Shown here piece after piece: positions 12,601-23,276 of a stretch of DNA of 64,000 nt. Origin of the DNA: Cycas panzhihuaensis. Its lineage: Eukaryota > Cycadophyta. Position 1 is the stretch's first letter. Every line of letters starts with the position of its first letter. The translations under genes were made by a program, and so were the position numbers. Under the pieces are notes generated by a model, which worked only from the letters and a program-made list of their open reading frames with translations, was not told the DNA's origin and made no database searches. The stretch lies in assembly GCA_023213395.1 (NCBI GenBank), contig CM041465.1, forward strand, positions 203,677,741-203,741,740. The letters are read 5' to 3'.

Positions 12601-12872
12601 ATTGCATGATGGCATAACTTTATTTAAACTTTTTGACAATTCCCTTGGATGCAACACTCCAATTTTGATCCATTCTATTACTTGCTCTAGGGGAATTGTT
12701 AATTGTAATTATTTTGCCAAGTATTCCATTGCTACTAGTATCCTTAGAATACCCTCCATTGGTAATCCCCTAAATAGATCCTCTGCTTTAAGTGTGGGAA
12801 TAGGTTGATTTAATATTTGCTTCTCTTCCATTTGATTGTTCCATGCTTCGTTCGTTTCCAAAGTTTCACAGG

Positions 12873-14187
12873 TTATTTTTCTTTAGTTTTCTTTCTAAAA
12901 ACTTGTTTGACCTCTAATTTTCCCATGGGTAGTGATTTTGTTGCTTCTTCCTTAGTAGCATCCTTTAACGATTTCTTTGTCGCCGCAAACCTATCAATTT
13001 CCACTTTGGAATAAGGGTATCTGTCCTCCACTTTTGTTTTCCCCTTACTCTTGGTTTGCGAATTGACACTGTTTGGAGAATTAGGCACTACCATCATTAG
13101 TTTCATGGCTTTCCCTTTTCCTTTATAGTCCTCTATTGGGTGGGTGCTTGGCCCAAAGTTTTTGCACACAAACAGGTATTCTTCATGCACTTTTGCCACT
13201 ATGCATTTTGACTTCCAATGCCCAAACTCTAGGCACACCAAACATCTTCCTATTGGTGGCTTCTTCTTGGAAGTTTCTAGTGCCGCACCAGCTGCATAAA
13301 TGGTCCCCGTCGAGTTACTCCCTTTGTCTCGACCTCCACCTCTTGAATTCTTCCCCTGTGCATTGCAATAGCAATCCTTGGTGTTATGGTTATCCATGGA
13401 TTCATTGCTTCTAAACTTTTGGAATCTCTCCTCAAACTCCTTCTTGATATTTGCCCAACTCTTAGTTGGGTCTAATTGCTTATACCATGCAAGAGGTACT
13501 TTCCGTAATGAGTAAGCAAATCTTGCTTTGATTCATCCATGTCTAAGAGCCTTTTCATGTTCACAAGATTCTAGAATAGATACACATGTTCACTAGCATT
13601 TGTTATATTGTTGAATATAAGCCTTTCAAACTCCCTAGAGTTTGCTATATTTGGAACACTTGGTGCTATACCTTTCCCTTGCAGAGGCATAGGTGGAGTT
13701 ACTTCTCTTTTTGACGATGTAGTATCTTTTCCTACTGGGCTAGTTTTAGGTATCCTCATAGACGTTTTTTCTCCACTGCTCCCTACTTCGAACAATGGAT
13801 TCTTAAAGGGTGTCTTCAAGTGAATCAACCCTGGGTGTCCTAGTATTTGCATTATTAATGGGGTCATAATCAGGAATGATTACTTAGATCCCTTATCTGG
13901 CAAGTTCTCAAACAATTGTCTCGTTAGATGATTTTTCCAATATGCCAAGGGACCTTCCTCTAACTGCTCCTCACGATCACTCAAATCCTTCAGAGTAGAG
14001 TCAATGCTTAGTTTTTCCTACTTTCCTAGGGTATCTATTTCTTCTTCTAAAGTATCCTTCTTAGGATGTTTTTCTTCCTCCTTTGGGATCTATTCTTCTT
14101 CTTCCTTTGGAATCTTTTCTTCTTCTTCTGGGCTTTATGTGACTAATTCAACTAGGGAAAGTGTTATCACCATTGGTTGTCCATGGC
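12873..14187 (-). pseudogene. Element F gag, C-terminal part with zinc knuckle
   Basis: The minus-strand frames hold an acidic Glu-rich segment (14004-14140) and the motif IHLKTPFKNPLFEVGS (13785-13840), which is nearly the same in element I (IHIKTPFKNPLF). A retrotransposon-gag region with breaks (13400-13620) follows. A CCHC knuckle CLVCLEFGHWKSKC lies near 13210-13255, then a Lys-rich tail. Gag would package element RNA. The N-terminal part continues at 22101-22440, beyond the inserted element E. Confidence 0.8.
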
Positions 14188-14192
14188 CTTCA

Positions 14193-14728
14193 TGTTAGAA
14201 CCTTCATTCCTAAGCATTAAGTCTTGACCTTGGGTATTAGTATTTTTGTCACTTTAGGCCCTTTATCCTGAAGTGTTCATTTGTTTGATTAAAAATTTGT
14301 CTTTTGTCTTGTGTTGAGTTTTCTCACATGTGCTTGTGAGAAGTCAACTTTTGCAGGCTCTATCCTTATCCTTGGAGATAGAAGAGTCCTAATCAGATTT
14401 GTCTTTTAGTCTTGATCAATGACATGTGTTGAGATCCTGATTGTCCAAACTCCTTTATAAGGAGCCCTATTCTCATGTTTTGGATGTAGTATTTTGAGTA
14501 AGAGTTATGCTGCTGTAAGTGTCTCTTGTAGGTGAAGTGTTGAGAGGAATTCTCCTTCATACTTGTATGTTGTGATAGGTTGAGTTGAAGTGCAATACTC
14601 CTCCCTATCATCTTTTGTGTTGTACTACATCATTTCTTTAATCTAAGTGTATTGTCCTTCATATTTCGATGTCCTCTCTAGCTTCTCAATAGATTCTGGC
14701 ACTTGTATCTTCTTCATTTCGTCTTTCA
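14193..14728 (+). repeat. Element E 5' LTR (536 bp)
   Basis: It starts TGTTAGAACCTTCATTCC and ends CGTCTTTCA. A TTTATAA box near 14454-14460 sits inside a small inverted repeat (CTCC...GGAG) and probably drives element transcription. Three bases after the end comes the primer site. The 3' copy has the same length. Confidence 0.95.
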
Positions 14729-14731
14729 ATT

Positions 14732-14743
14732 TGGTATCAGAGC
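14732..14743 (+). other. Element E primer-binding site (tRNA-Met type)
   Basis: TGGTATCAGAGC is complementary to the 3' end of initiator tRNA-Met and lies three bases after the 5' LTR. Confidence 0.95.
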
Positions 14744-15316
14744 AGCAGTTTCTTAAGGAGCGGATTGTTGGCTTCGAATTTCTCCAAGTCAGGTGACAAC
14801 CTTCACCATACGAAGGCAATCCAGTTGGAGCAAGGAGTAATTTCTTGAGGTTTAATCCTGAAGGACTTTGTTTACACTTTTTGACTTGCAATTTTTTAAA
14901 AAAATCTTTGATGCAAAGTGTTGGATATTTGCATTTTTTGGAGGACTAATTTTGTGGCTAGAAAAAGGGACAATGATACTAAGTTTGCAGGAATTTGGAG
15001 CTAATTTTCTTGTGTTTTTTTCACAAGATCAAAATTGTGTTGCAATCTTTGCATCTTTGGCTGAGCTTAGTGCATAAGCAGCTCTTGTTGAGAAGATATT
15101 TACTGCTTTATGAACGTTGTGAGCTTTTTTTTGGTATATGAAGCTCTTATGTATGCAGAATTCAAAAAGGCCTTGCAAGTGCTAATTATTGCAAGTTCTT
15201 TATAATTTTGCATTTTATTGTTCTAAAAAAACATAAAAGGGAGAAAAGTGGTTGTTCAGTGGTCTGTAATTATTATTGTTGAAGGATTGAAATTGTTTAC
15301 AAAGTTTTTTTTAACC

Positions 15317-15616
15317 TCAAAGTATTCTCATTAAAGAGAATATGTATGAAATCCTACTTTTGGAGCCTCTTTCCTCTGTGAATGACAATTCTTTGTATGA
15401 ATCATAAGCTCTCCTACACTTAGTTTTCTCCACATTCTGCCAGGAAGAAGCAATTGTTGGCACAGCTCCAGCATTAAGAGCATCCAAGAAGGATTGTTTT
15501 AGTCCTGCTAGAACCAGTCTAATCCAACAGCTAGAGATCTCAGACATTGATTTTTTGTTGGAATCATTTTTAGTTTCTGCCACCCTACAATTATTAAAAC
15601 TCCCAAAACTCATCAT
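15317..15616 (-). pseudogene. Fragment resembling a plant guanylate-binding protein (GBP), inside the element E leader
   Basis: The minus-strand ORF contains VLAGLKQSFLDALNAGAVPT followed by IASSWQNVEKTKCRRAYDS (15400-15510). From memory of the family, plant GBP-like large GTPases carry a near-identical stretch (L-N-x-G-A-V-P-T-I-x-S-S-W-Q-x-V-E-x-x-x-C-R-R-A-Y-D) in the helical part after the GTPase domain. Only this piece, about 45 residues of clear match, is present; flanking residues do not match. It lies antisense to the retrotransposon and between its primer site and gag. This fits a captured host exon. GTPase motifs are absent, so it cannot be a functional gene. Confidence 0.7.
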
Positions 15617-15739
15617 TGGTAGCTATCTTCCATTGTCATTCTAACCTCAACTTGGGAGAAAGAGGGAGAAGGAAGGCAAACAAACCATATTGCTAGCTCT
15701 CACATAGGGTTTAATTCCTGTGGCAACTTTCTGTTGCTT

Positions 15740-16395
15740 TCAATCTTCGTTAGTAGCTAGGCGACTGCAAGCCTGGGTGCATCTCTGCTTCGGATCCGTA
15801 ATCACCTCATAGCCTGCGGTTACTATTGAGTACTGAGTTAATCCTTCACAGGTGCTTGTTCCATTTATGAACGATCTCATTGAGGGCCCTACGTACTGTT
15901 GGGCAACTTGTTGTTTGACTCTCGTACCATGGCATGTCTCAGCCTCTCGTGGCAGCTTAGGACATCTTGCCATAACTCATATTTGTCCCTGCGCGGTGTG
16001 GCTTGACTACCGTTCGTGCACTCTCCGTTTGGTGTATGCTCTGCTCCCGTTTGTGCACACTACCGAATGGCTCTCGTTGGTGTGACCTGTGGCTCCTCCA
16101 TCCCGCGGGCCTATCCTCCTACGGCTATGTAACTCTATTGTGCGGCTCATCCAATGTCCGTCGCATCCTCCGCTCCCTAGCAGGCCCCCTCACTGGCGGC
16201 TCCGTGCTCCAGTCTGTCCGACTCGCACTAGCAACTACGACCTCCGTGCTCCGTCCCGTCTTGACTCCTGGCCCCATGGCTCAAGCGCCTGGTACAAGAT
16301 CGACTCATCGCTCCTCCCCGGGCGCCCGTGAGAAACCACCATCGAAGTCTGCTCAAGTCGGGCGCCCCTGGTATCAACTCGCCACCGCTCGATAT
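15740..16395. other. GC-rich segment of the element E leader
   Basis: Base composition rises sharply here compared with the AT-rich flanks. Short ORFs run in several frames on both strands with no recognisable domain. Element G also has a GC-rich block just after its primer site (~31915-32300), so this may be part of the leader design or another captured segment. Confidence 0.5.
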
Positions 16396-17397
16396 ATTCA
16401 AAACTTTGGTTTTAAAAGTATGGGATATGAAATATAGAATATACTACATATATTTTATTTTTATTTTTTTTCTTTTAAAACCTTAGTCTCTAGTGTTTTG
16501 ATTACTTTAACACTTTGTTTAATGTGGTAATCACACTAAAACATACAAAAAAATTTACAATTTTATTTTTGAATTTAAAATCACTATTTTAAAGTGATTT
16601 TATTATCTTTTATTAAAAAATTACTCAATTTTTTAATGACATTAAGTTCTTTAAGTAACTTAAGTCATTAATTTTGAGTTTAAAAGGTGATCTTTTTAAA
16701 GCCTCTCAAAGTGTGTTAATCACACTACTTTGTAAAAACCTCCTAGTGTATTTTGGTGATTCACACACCATTACTTTGGCTTATTTAAGCCTCGAATTTG
16801 TATCATCTAAAGTTTTTTTCTCACTGGGCTCCCTGCGAGGTGACCCAATTGTAAGTGAGAATTAACATCAACAAAAAGGGGGGGCAAAGATCAATAAAAA
16901 GCTGCAAATTTTTGGTGCGTAGGGATCATTTTTACGATCCCAAGTGTTCTTCGTGGACTTGCTTCATTATTGGCTTGATTGAAGGCATTAAATTGTGGTG
17001 TTTTTACTGCTATTTATCTCTTTATGAGATTGCTATTTGAACTCAGTTGCATCACTTGATAGTCAACGCAACTCTATTGTAACTTGAAGCTTTTTCGACT
17101 AAGTTTATCAGCAGCAAATAGGCCTTCAAGCACACGTTTTTCAGCACTAAAACAACCCACTTTTAATCATTAAAACACTTAAGTGGGGAGGCTCGAAAAG
17201 AGTTTATACTCTGCCTCAAAGTGCCGATAACTTGGCCAATACTAATCTTGCTATCAAGTTGGACGAACTTGCGAGCCAAGCCCTCCATTCCGTCCACAAT
17301 TTTTTTAGTCTCCTACTGATTTTTTTGTTGGATATTGAGTGGAAATTAAGCGGCGTCAACTCAAAGGTTTCTGTGTTTCATCCGCATCGCAATCAAA
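16396..17397 (+). other. Element E leader, gag-proximal part
   Basis: The segment is AT-rich with no gene. It carries the motif GGCTCCCTGCGAGGTGACC (16828-16846), whose counterpart lies in the B leader on the minus strand (~8768-8782). That shared block marks this as conserved leader and not random filler. Confidence 0.6.
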
Positions 17398-18370
17398 ATG
17401 GCAACTCAGATGTTAAATGCAAACACCATTAAATTGACAGGTGCTGAAAATTATCTCACTTGGAAGAAGCAAGCAAAAAACTTGTTGATTATGAATGAAT
17501 TGTGGGGTTATGTATCAGGCGAAATTGCCAAACCTGAGCCACTCCTGATCCTACTAATCCTCAAAATTTGATTTCAACAGATCCTGTTGTATTTGCTTCT
17601 TTCAAAACTAAAGATGAGGTTGCACTCGCTTTTATTCACCTATTAATCAGTGATAATGTTGATCAGAATATTGAATCTGTTTCAACTTCAAAAATTGCTT
17701 GGAATATAATTGTTTCATTATATGAATGAAAAGATGATGCACGAATTGTTATGTATAAAGCAAAATTATTCAGTTTGAAGTATGTTGCTCCAATGGCAGC
17801 CTACTTATCTTCAATTAAGGATATCAAGAATCAATCGACAAAGACTTGGCAAACCAGTCACAAACGAAGACCTAGTTACTGCAACAATTCATGCTTTGCC
17901 TAAAGAATACAATGGTTTTATTTCTAACATTTCTCGAAATGGAACCTTGTCTATTCTAACTTTCAATGAGTTAGAATGTCTATTGCTACGAGAAGAAGAA
18001 ATTTATTCTCGGCAAGATGAAGCAAGCACATCTGGTGCTTTCTCTGCGAAATTCAAATCTAAGCAGCAATTTCAGCCCAAGCAGAATTTTTTGAAAAGAT
18101 TTGGCAGTCTTAGGATAAAATCAAAGATTGTCGTTTGTCACTATTGTGGCAAAGTTGGTCACATTCAGCTTGACTGCAAAGAACGTCAATATGACTTACC
18201 ACAACAACAAACGTTAACAGAATTTTCGTCAGCGGCAGCAGAATCAACATCAGCAATATCAACAACATCAGCAGCAACAAGGACCAACTCGAGGTGCATT
18301 CCGAGGTGGTCGACAACGAAGGACGAATCGTGGTGGCTTTCAAAGCCACACATCACAACATGATCCAAGT
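17398..18370 (+). pseudogene. Element E gag with zinc knuckle, broken
   Basis: Gag starts at the ATG at 17398 (MATQMLNANTIKLTGAENYL), matching the gag starts of B, D and G. A frameshift near 17540 and a TGA near 17726 interrupt the UBN2-like part. The C-terminal ORF at 17782-18363 carries the CCHC knuckle CHYCGKVGHIQLDC (18138-18180) followed by a Gln-rich tail. In function it would be the RNA-binding particle protein. Confidence 0.85.
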
Positions 18371-18373
18371 GAC

Positions 18374-20062
18374 ATGACTTTTTTTTCATATAGTGGCAAC
18401 CACAATGATAATACTTGGATCATTGATTCTGGTGTATCACATCACATGACAGGTGATGCAAACATATTGTCAAATTTTCAAGAATGTCAAGGAGAAACAG
18501 TGACATTCGGGGACAATGCCACTGTCGAAATATCAGGTGTGGGACAAGTTACACCTCTTGATCAACATTCTGCATTTCCTAGTGGAAATGTTTTTCTAGT
18601 TTCTGGAATGCCTAAAAACTTGCTTTCTGTCAGTCAACTTGATAAGTAGAAGATGAGTGTGCTATTCAAAGACAGAAAGTGTATTATCAGTAACAGAGAC
18701 GACCAGATAGTTGCAGCTGGTCATGAAGATCGTGGCCTCTACAAATTAGACACAACATTTGGATCATCTCATGCATATGTCTCCCATTCTGTCAATAAGA
18801 CTCAACTGTGGCATGAAAGACTTGAACATCTGAATCTTGACAAAGATCGTGAGATGTTCAGACACAACTTGGTTTATGGCTTACCCAAAGTCTCTGGGGG
18901 TAATTGCCTTTGCGAATCATGCCTTATGGGGAAGCCACATCGAGAACCTTTTGAGAAAGGTAAGGCCTGGAGAGCACAACATCCACTACAGCTTGTATAT
19001 TCTGACATTTGTGGTCCCATGACCACTCAGTCTCATGGAGGATCATCATTCTTCATGACATTCATTGATGATTTCTCACATAAAGTGTGGGTCTACTTTC
19101 TAAAGCATAAGTCAGAAGCTTTAAACAAGTTTAAGGAATTTAAACTTGCGGTTGAAAATGAATTAGGCATGCGGATCAAAATACTCCGAACAGATAATGG
19201 TGGAGAGTATACGTCCAAGGATTTTAATCAATTATGTATTCACAACGGCATCAAATGCCAATTTTCTGCCCTTTACACACCGCAACAGAATGGTGTAGTA
19301 GAAAGAATGAACAGAACCTTGGTCAGTAGAGCAAAAGCTATGATGCATGCCAAAGGTCTCTCATTAACATATTGGGCAGAAGCACTTCATACTACTGCGT
19401 CCCTATCAAACCGCAGCTCAACTTCTGCACTTTCGGGTATGACACCCAAGGAGGCCTGGACTGGCCAGAAACCTACGGTCAACCACTTACGAACTTTTGG
19501 ATGCACGGCCTATATGAACATTCTTCATGAGCAACATCAAAAATTCGACGACAAAAGTCTCAAATGCATCTTTGTTGGATATGCTCCTAGCAGTAAAGCA
19601 TATCGCTTGTTTGATTCTCTTACCAAAAAGATGCATACTTCACGAGACATTGTCTTTGTAGAAGACAATAGGGAGATCGACGTCAGCATTCCTCCTCTTT
19701 CCCTTGACAAAGGCAAAGCCATACTTGAAGAATCTGTTCCTTCATCTTCCTCAACACCTTGTACTTCATCTGCACTAGCTGCTTCTTCTTCCTCCTCATC
19801 TTTCTTAGTACCTTCATTGTGTCCTTCTTCTTCTTCTTCTGAGGTACAGCAATCACCTCCAACACAGGACCATGAAGTCACATCGACGAAGCAGCTACCC
19901 AAATGGTACATGCAAACTATTGCAGATTCACAGATTGTTGCAGGAAAACGACCATCCAAAATGCGACCTTCACCCACTGTTAATTACGCACTTATGGCTA
20001 AAGTGCTTATTGCTCCTGAGCCTTCCACTTTTGAGGAGGCATGTACAGACGAAAAGTGGTAG
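18374..20062 (+). pseudogene. Element E protease and integrase
   Basis: The protease site WIIDSGVSHHMTG lies near 18418-18456. A TAG at 18647-18649 replaces a Gln codon that B retains. From 18653 to 20062 an uninterrupted 469-residue frame contains the pre-integrase zinc-finger segment (LWHERLEHLNLD), then the core with YSDICGP (~18998), RTDNGGEY (~19190) and VERMNR (~19300). All three catalytic acids (D, D, E) are visible. The post-core region with TFGCTAYM (~19494) and a Ser-rich linker (19735-19850) follow. A second TAG near 20060 ends the frame at the RT border. Confidence 0.88.
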
Positions 20063-21553
20063 GCTACCATGGATAATGAGATCCACTCCATTTATCAAAA
20101 TGACACATGGGACTTAATTGAGTTACCACCTGGAAAACAAGCCATTAGTTGTAAGTGGATCTATAAAATCAAGTATAAGTCTGATGGTACTATTGAGTGA
20201 CATAAGGCTCGCCTTGTTGCTAAAGGCTTCAAACAGCAAGAAGGCATTGACTACACCAAGACATTTGCACCAGTAGCCAATATGAATACCATCAGGATTG
20301 TTATGGCCTTAGCTGCCCAATGCAAGTGGCCATTATATTGGATGGATGTCAAAAGCGCCTTTCTCAACGACGATTTGACTGAGGAGGTCTACCTGGAACA
20401 ACCTCCTGGTTATATTTCTGTCGGCAATGAACATCTTGTCTGTCGCCTTAAAAAGGCCCTATATGGTCTAAAACAGGCGCCACGTGCTTGGTATTCAAAG
20501 ATCGGTAACTACTTTTTGCAGCACAATTTTCATCGATCCACATCAGATTCGAACTTGTATATCAAGGTTCGAAACCAGCACATCACAATTGTTGTTCTTT
20601 ATATTGATGATTTAATTATCACAGGCAATGATGTAAATCTGATTGAACGTCTCCAAAGGGACTTGAAAAGAAGTTTTGAGATGACAGATCTCAGACTTCT
20701 TCACTATTTTCTTGGCATGGAAGTGTGGCAACAGCTAGGTCACATTTTCATTTCTCAAACCAAGTATACATGGAACATTTTGCAGCGATTCAGAATGGAA
20801 GACTGCAAACCTTCACCAACACCCATGGAGATAGGTACAAAATTGTCGATGAATGAAGAAGGAAAACCTGTTGATTCTACCCTTTTCAGGCAACTAGTGG
20901 GTAGTCTCATCTACTTGACTAACACTAGACCTGACATTTCATATGCGGTTGGAATATGTTCCAGATACATGATCAGCTCCAATCAACAACACTGGAATGC
21001 TACAAAACGCATCCTTAGATACCTCAAAGGTACTTTGCAGTATGGTTTTCAATACACACGCCATGAGAACTTCACACTGGAAGGGTTCTCAGATTTAGAT
21101 TGGGCTGGATGCCAAGATAGTCAGAAATCCACCTCAGGGTATTGTTTCAACCTTGGGTCAGCTATTGTTTCATGGAGTTGCAAAAAGCAACCAAATGTTA
21201 TGCTTTCCTCCAGGCGTAATACAAAGTTGTTGTCACAAGAAGATTTGAGGTCGCTTTGGCTCAAACAGATTCTTGAAGAGCTTGGACTTGAGCAAACACT
21301 CCCAACACCATTGTATTGTGACAATCAAAGTGTTATCAAGATTGCCAAGAATCCGGTATTTCATGCACGCACCAAGCATATTGAGGTCCATCACCATTTT
21401 ATTAGAGAGTATGTGCAGCAAGGTGAAATCAACCTCATCTACAAGCCGACCGATCATCAGCTAGCTGACATCTTCACCAAGCCACTTGGGCAAGAGAAGT
21501 TCGAGCATTTCAGAAGCGGCCTCAACATTCGACTTAATGTTGTATCCATTCAG
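20063..21553 (+). pseudogene. Element E reverse transcriptase and RNase H
   Basis: RT starts just upstream of 20063, and a TGA near 20200 lies ahead of the HKARLVAKGF motif. The main frame (20282-21565) contains MDVKSAFLNDDLTEEVYLEQ, the catalytic YIDDLIITGND (~20599-20630) and RNase H. RNase H keeps the first Asp (SDLDWAG, ~21090) and CDNQSV (~21320). The segment that normally reads SS-x-E-A-E-Y is replaced at 21207-21226, so the catalytic Glu is missing. The frame ends at the polypurine tract. Confidence 0.88.
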
Positions 21554-21559
21554 GGGGGG
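21551..21559 (+). other. Element E polypurine tract
   Basis: CAGGGGGGG lies directly before the TG of the 3' LTR. It is the expected primer for plus-strand DNA synthesis. Confidence 0.9.
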
Positions 21560-22095
21560 TGTTAGAACCTTCATTCCTAAGCATTAAGTCTTGACCTTGG
21601 GTATTAGTATTTTTGTCACTTTAGGCCCTTTATCCTAAAGTGTTCATTTGTTTGATTAAAAAATTGTCTTTTGTCTTATAGTGACTTTTCTCACATGTGT
21701 TTGTGAGAAGTCAACTTTTGTGGGCTCTATCCTTATCCTTGGAGATAGAAGAGTCCTAATCAAATTTGTCTTTTAGTCTTGATCAGTGACATGTGTTGAG
21801 ATCCTGATCGTCCAAACTCCTTTATAAGGAGCCCTATTCTCATGTTTTGGATGTAGTATTTTGAGTAAGAGTTATGCTGCTATAAGTGTCTCTTGTAGGT
21901 GAAGTGTTGAGAGGAATTCTCCTTCATACTTGTATATTGTGATAGATTGAGTTGAAGTGCAATACTCCTCCCTATCATCTTTTGTGTTGTACTACATCAT
22001 TTCTTTAATCTAAGTGTATTGTCCTTCATATTTCGATGTCCTCTCTAGCTTCTCAATAGATTCTGGCACCTGTATCTTCTTCATTTCGTCTTTCA
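21560..22095 (+). repeat. Element E 3' LTR (536 bp)
   Basis: It matches the 5' LTR over its full length with about 16 base differences by eye (~3%). It ends CGTCTTTCA and is followed at once by the target-site duplication CTTCA. Confidence 0.95.
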
Positions 22096-22100
22096 CTTCA

Positions 22101-22458
22101 TTTCCTATTTCTTGTGGTGTTTAGGCACCACTTACTTCAGACCCTTCTACAAACTATTCCTTAGTCTTATTATTCTTGTTGAGCCTTAACTTCCTTGCCC
22201 TTTGTAGTTTCTTCCCATTTGACCATCTTAAAGCCCCTTGTCTGCTTAATTCTAATATCCCCTTAAGTGAAGGTCCTTTTAGTGGCTCTTGCACCTTTGA
22301 TGGTTGTTTAGTTGGCTTTAGAACATTCCTTGGCTTCCAAGTCTTAGTTAGAGCCTGTCATCACTCTAACAACTAGGGTGATTTGGTTTTGGGACATTAT
22401 TTTGAAGATAACTCTGGTTCTCCTTACCCCCACTAGTGGACTATGGCAATGGAACCAA
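22101..22458 (-). pseudogene. Element F gag N-terminal part and primer-binding site
   Basis: This continues element F gag beyond the E insertion. Its layout matches the gag N-terminal region of L (54200-54540) and I (46290-46400). On the minus strand 22445-22458 reads TTGGTTCCATTGCC, adjacent to the LTR. It resembles the tRNA-Asp-type primer sites of plant Athila/Tat gypsy elements with a few mismatches. Confidence 0.7.
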
Positions 22459-23276
22459 TGTTGACTTCCCCTTTGCCCCTTAGAAGGTACACTTGTCAAA
22501 AGGTCACTTTTTGGTAGTCTAAACTAGGGCTTGTTGTTAACATACAGGTCAATTACACACAAATATGCCACATAAGTCCACAATATGATAGTAATCACAA
22601 TATTTCACAACATTATCATCCATCACAACATCATAAATAAATCAAAGAAACACATGATACACATTTTCCATGTAACTTGTTATTCCATTAAGCAATATTA
22701 ATGTTTACATCAATTTCACATCATCATACAACTTTTTCTTGCTAGAACACCATCCATATTATAAAACACTTGGCATCCATATTAGAAAACATGCCATAGA
22801 ACTCAATACTCGACTCTTACATCCAAAATGGCGAGAAAACGATCCATAGATACTCATGCATTTCTTTTGGGCAACAGTTGTGACCAATAGTCACAACCAT
22901 CCTTTCTACATAATGCACACTTCTTGCTAATTAATCTATCCACTAATTAATGATTACACTTAATCATTGCCATCCTAATCATTCACTCGTACATCCATAC
23001 ATTCTTGACTATCATTGGCTTGTCTTCTACCCACTCTGGTTTGTGCATTCCTTGTACGTTGTAGTTCTAGATTTTGTCTCTCATGCGTTCCTATTTCATA
23101 ATCCACCCTATCGTGCGTTCCTCGAGAGGTTCCTTTTGCTACTTTCTGCTAGATTGTTATGCGTTCCATTACTCAAATGCCTACTGGGCTAGATACTTGC
23201 ACTCAATGTTCTATTGAATTCCAATTACCATCCATTCCACTACCTGAACGCATAGGTGTTAGATTTGAGCCCAACA
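22459..23276 (-). repeat. Element F 5' LTR (818 bp)
   Basis: On the minus strand the LTR starts TGTTGGGCTCAAATC at 23276 and ends GAAGTCAACA at 22459, next to the primer site. Its length fits the LTRs of I (823 and 807 bp) and L (812 bp). It carries the family inverted repeat GTTGTGAC...GTCACAAC (22877-22897). Confidence 0.8.

Larger units (their letters stand above)
14193..22095 (+). mobile_element. Element E: complete Ty1/copia insertion, 7.9 kb
   Basis: Two 536-bp LTRs flank the copia coding region. The 5-bp target-site duplication CTTCA is exact at 14188-14192 and 22096-22100. The host sequence on both sides is element F gag, and an uninterrupted relative of the same region exists in element L (~54160-54240), which confirms the empty site. 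The LTRs differ at about 16 of 536 positions by eye, so the insertion is not very recent. The coding region has several stops and frameshifts. Confidence 0.96.
10576..23276 (-). mobile_element. Element F: Ty3/gypsy gag-protease element, split by E
   Basis: On the minus strand from 23276 the order is 5' LTR (818 bp), primer site, gag, zinc knuckle and protease. Copia element E (14193-22095) interrupts gag. Left of the protease there are about 1.5 kb without a recognisable RT or integrase, then element B's LTR. The LTR and gag match elements I and L in length and content, so the three are one family. The 3' LTR is not present. Confidence 0.8.

Noticed and set aside
15852-16437. Overlapping ORFs of 77-144 residues in the GC-rich block.
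   Set aside because: GC-rich DNA has few stops; the frames show no domain and run on both strands.
19537-19977. Minus-strand Glu-rich ORF of 146 residues.
   Set aside because: It is antisense to the Ser-rich linker of element E integrase; the composition comes from TCT/TCC repeats.
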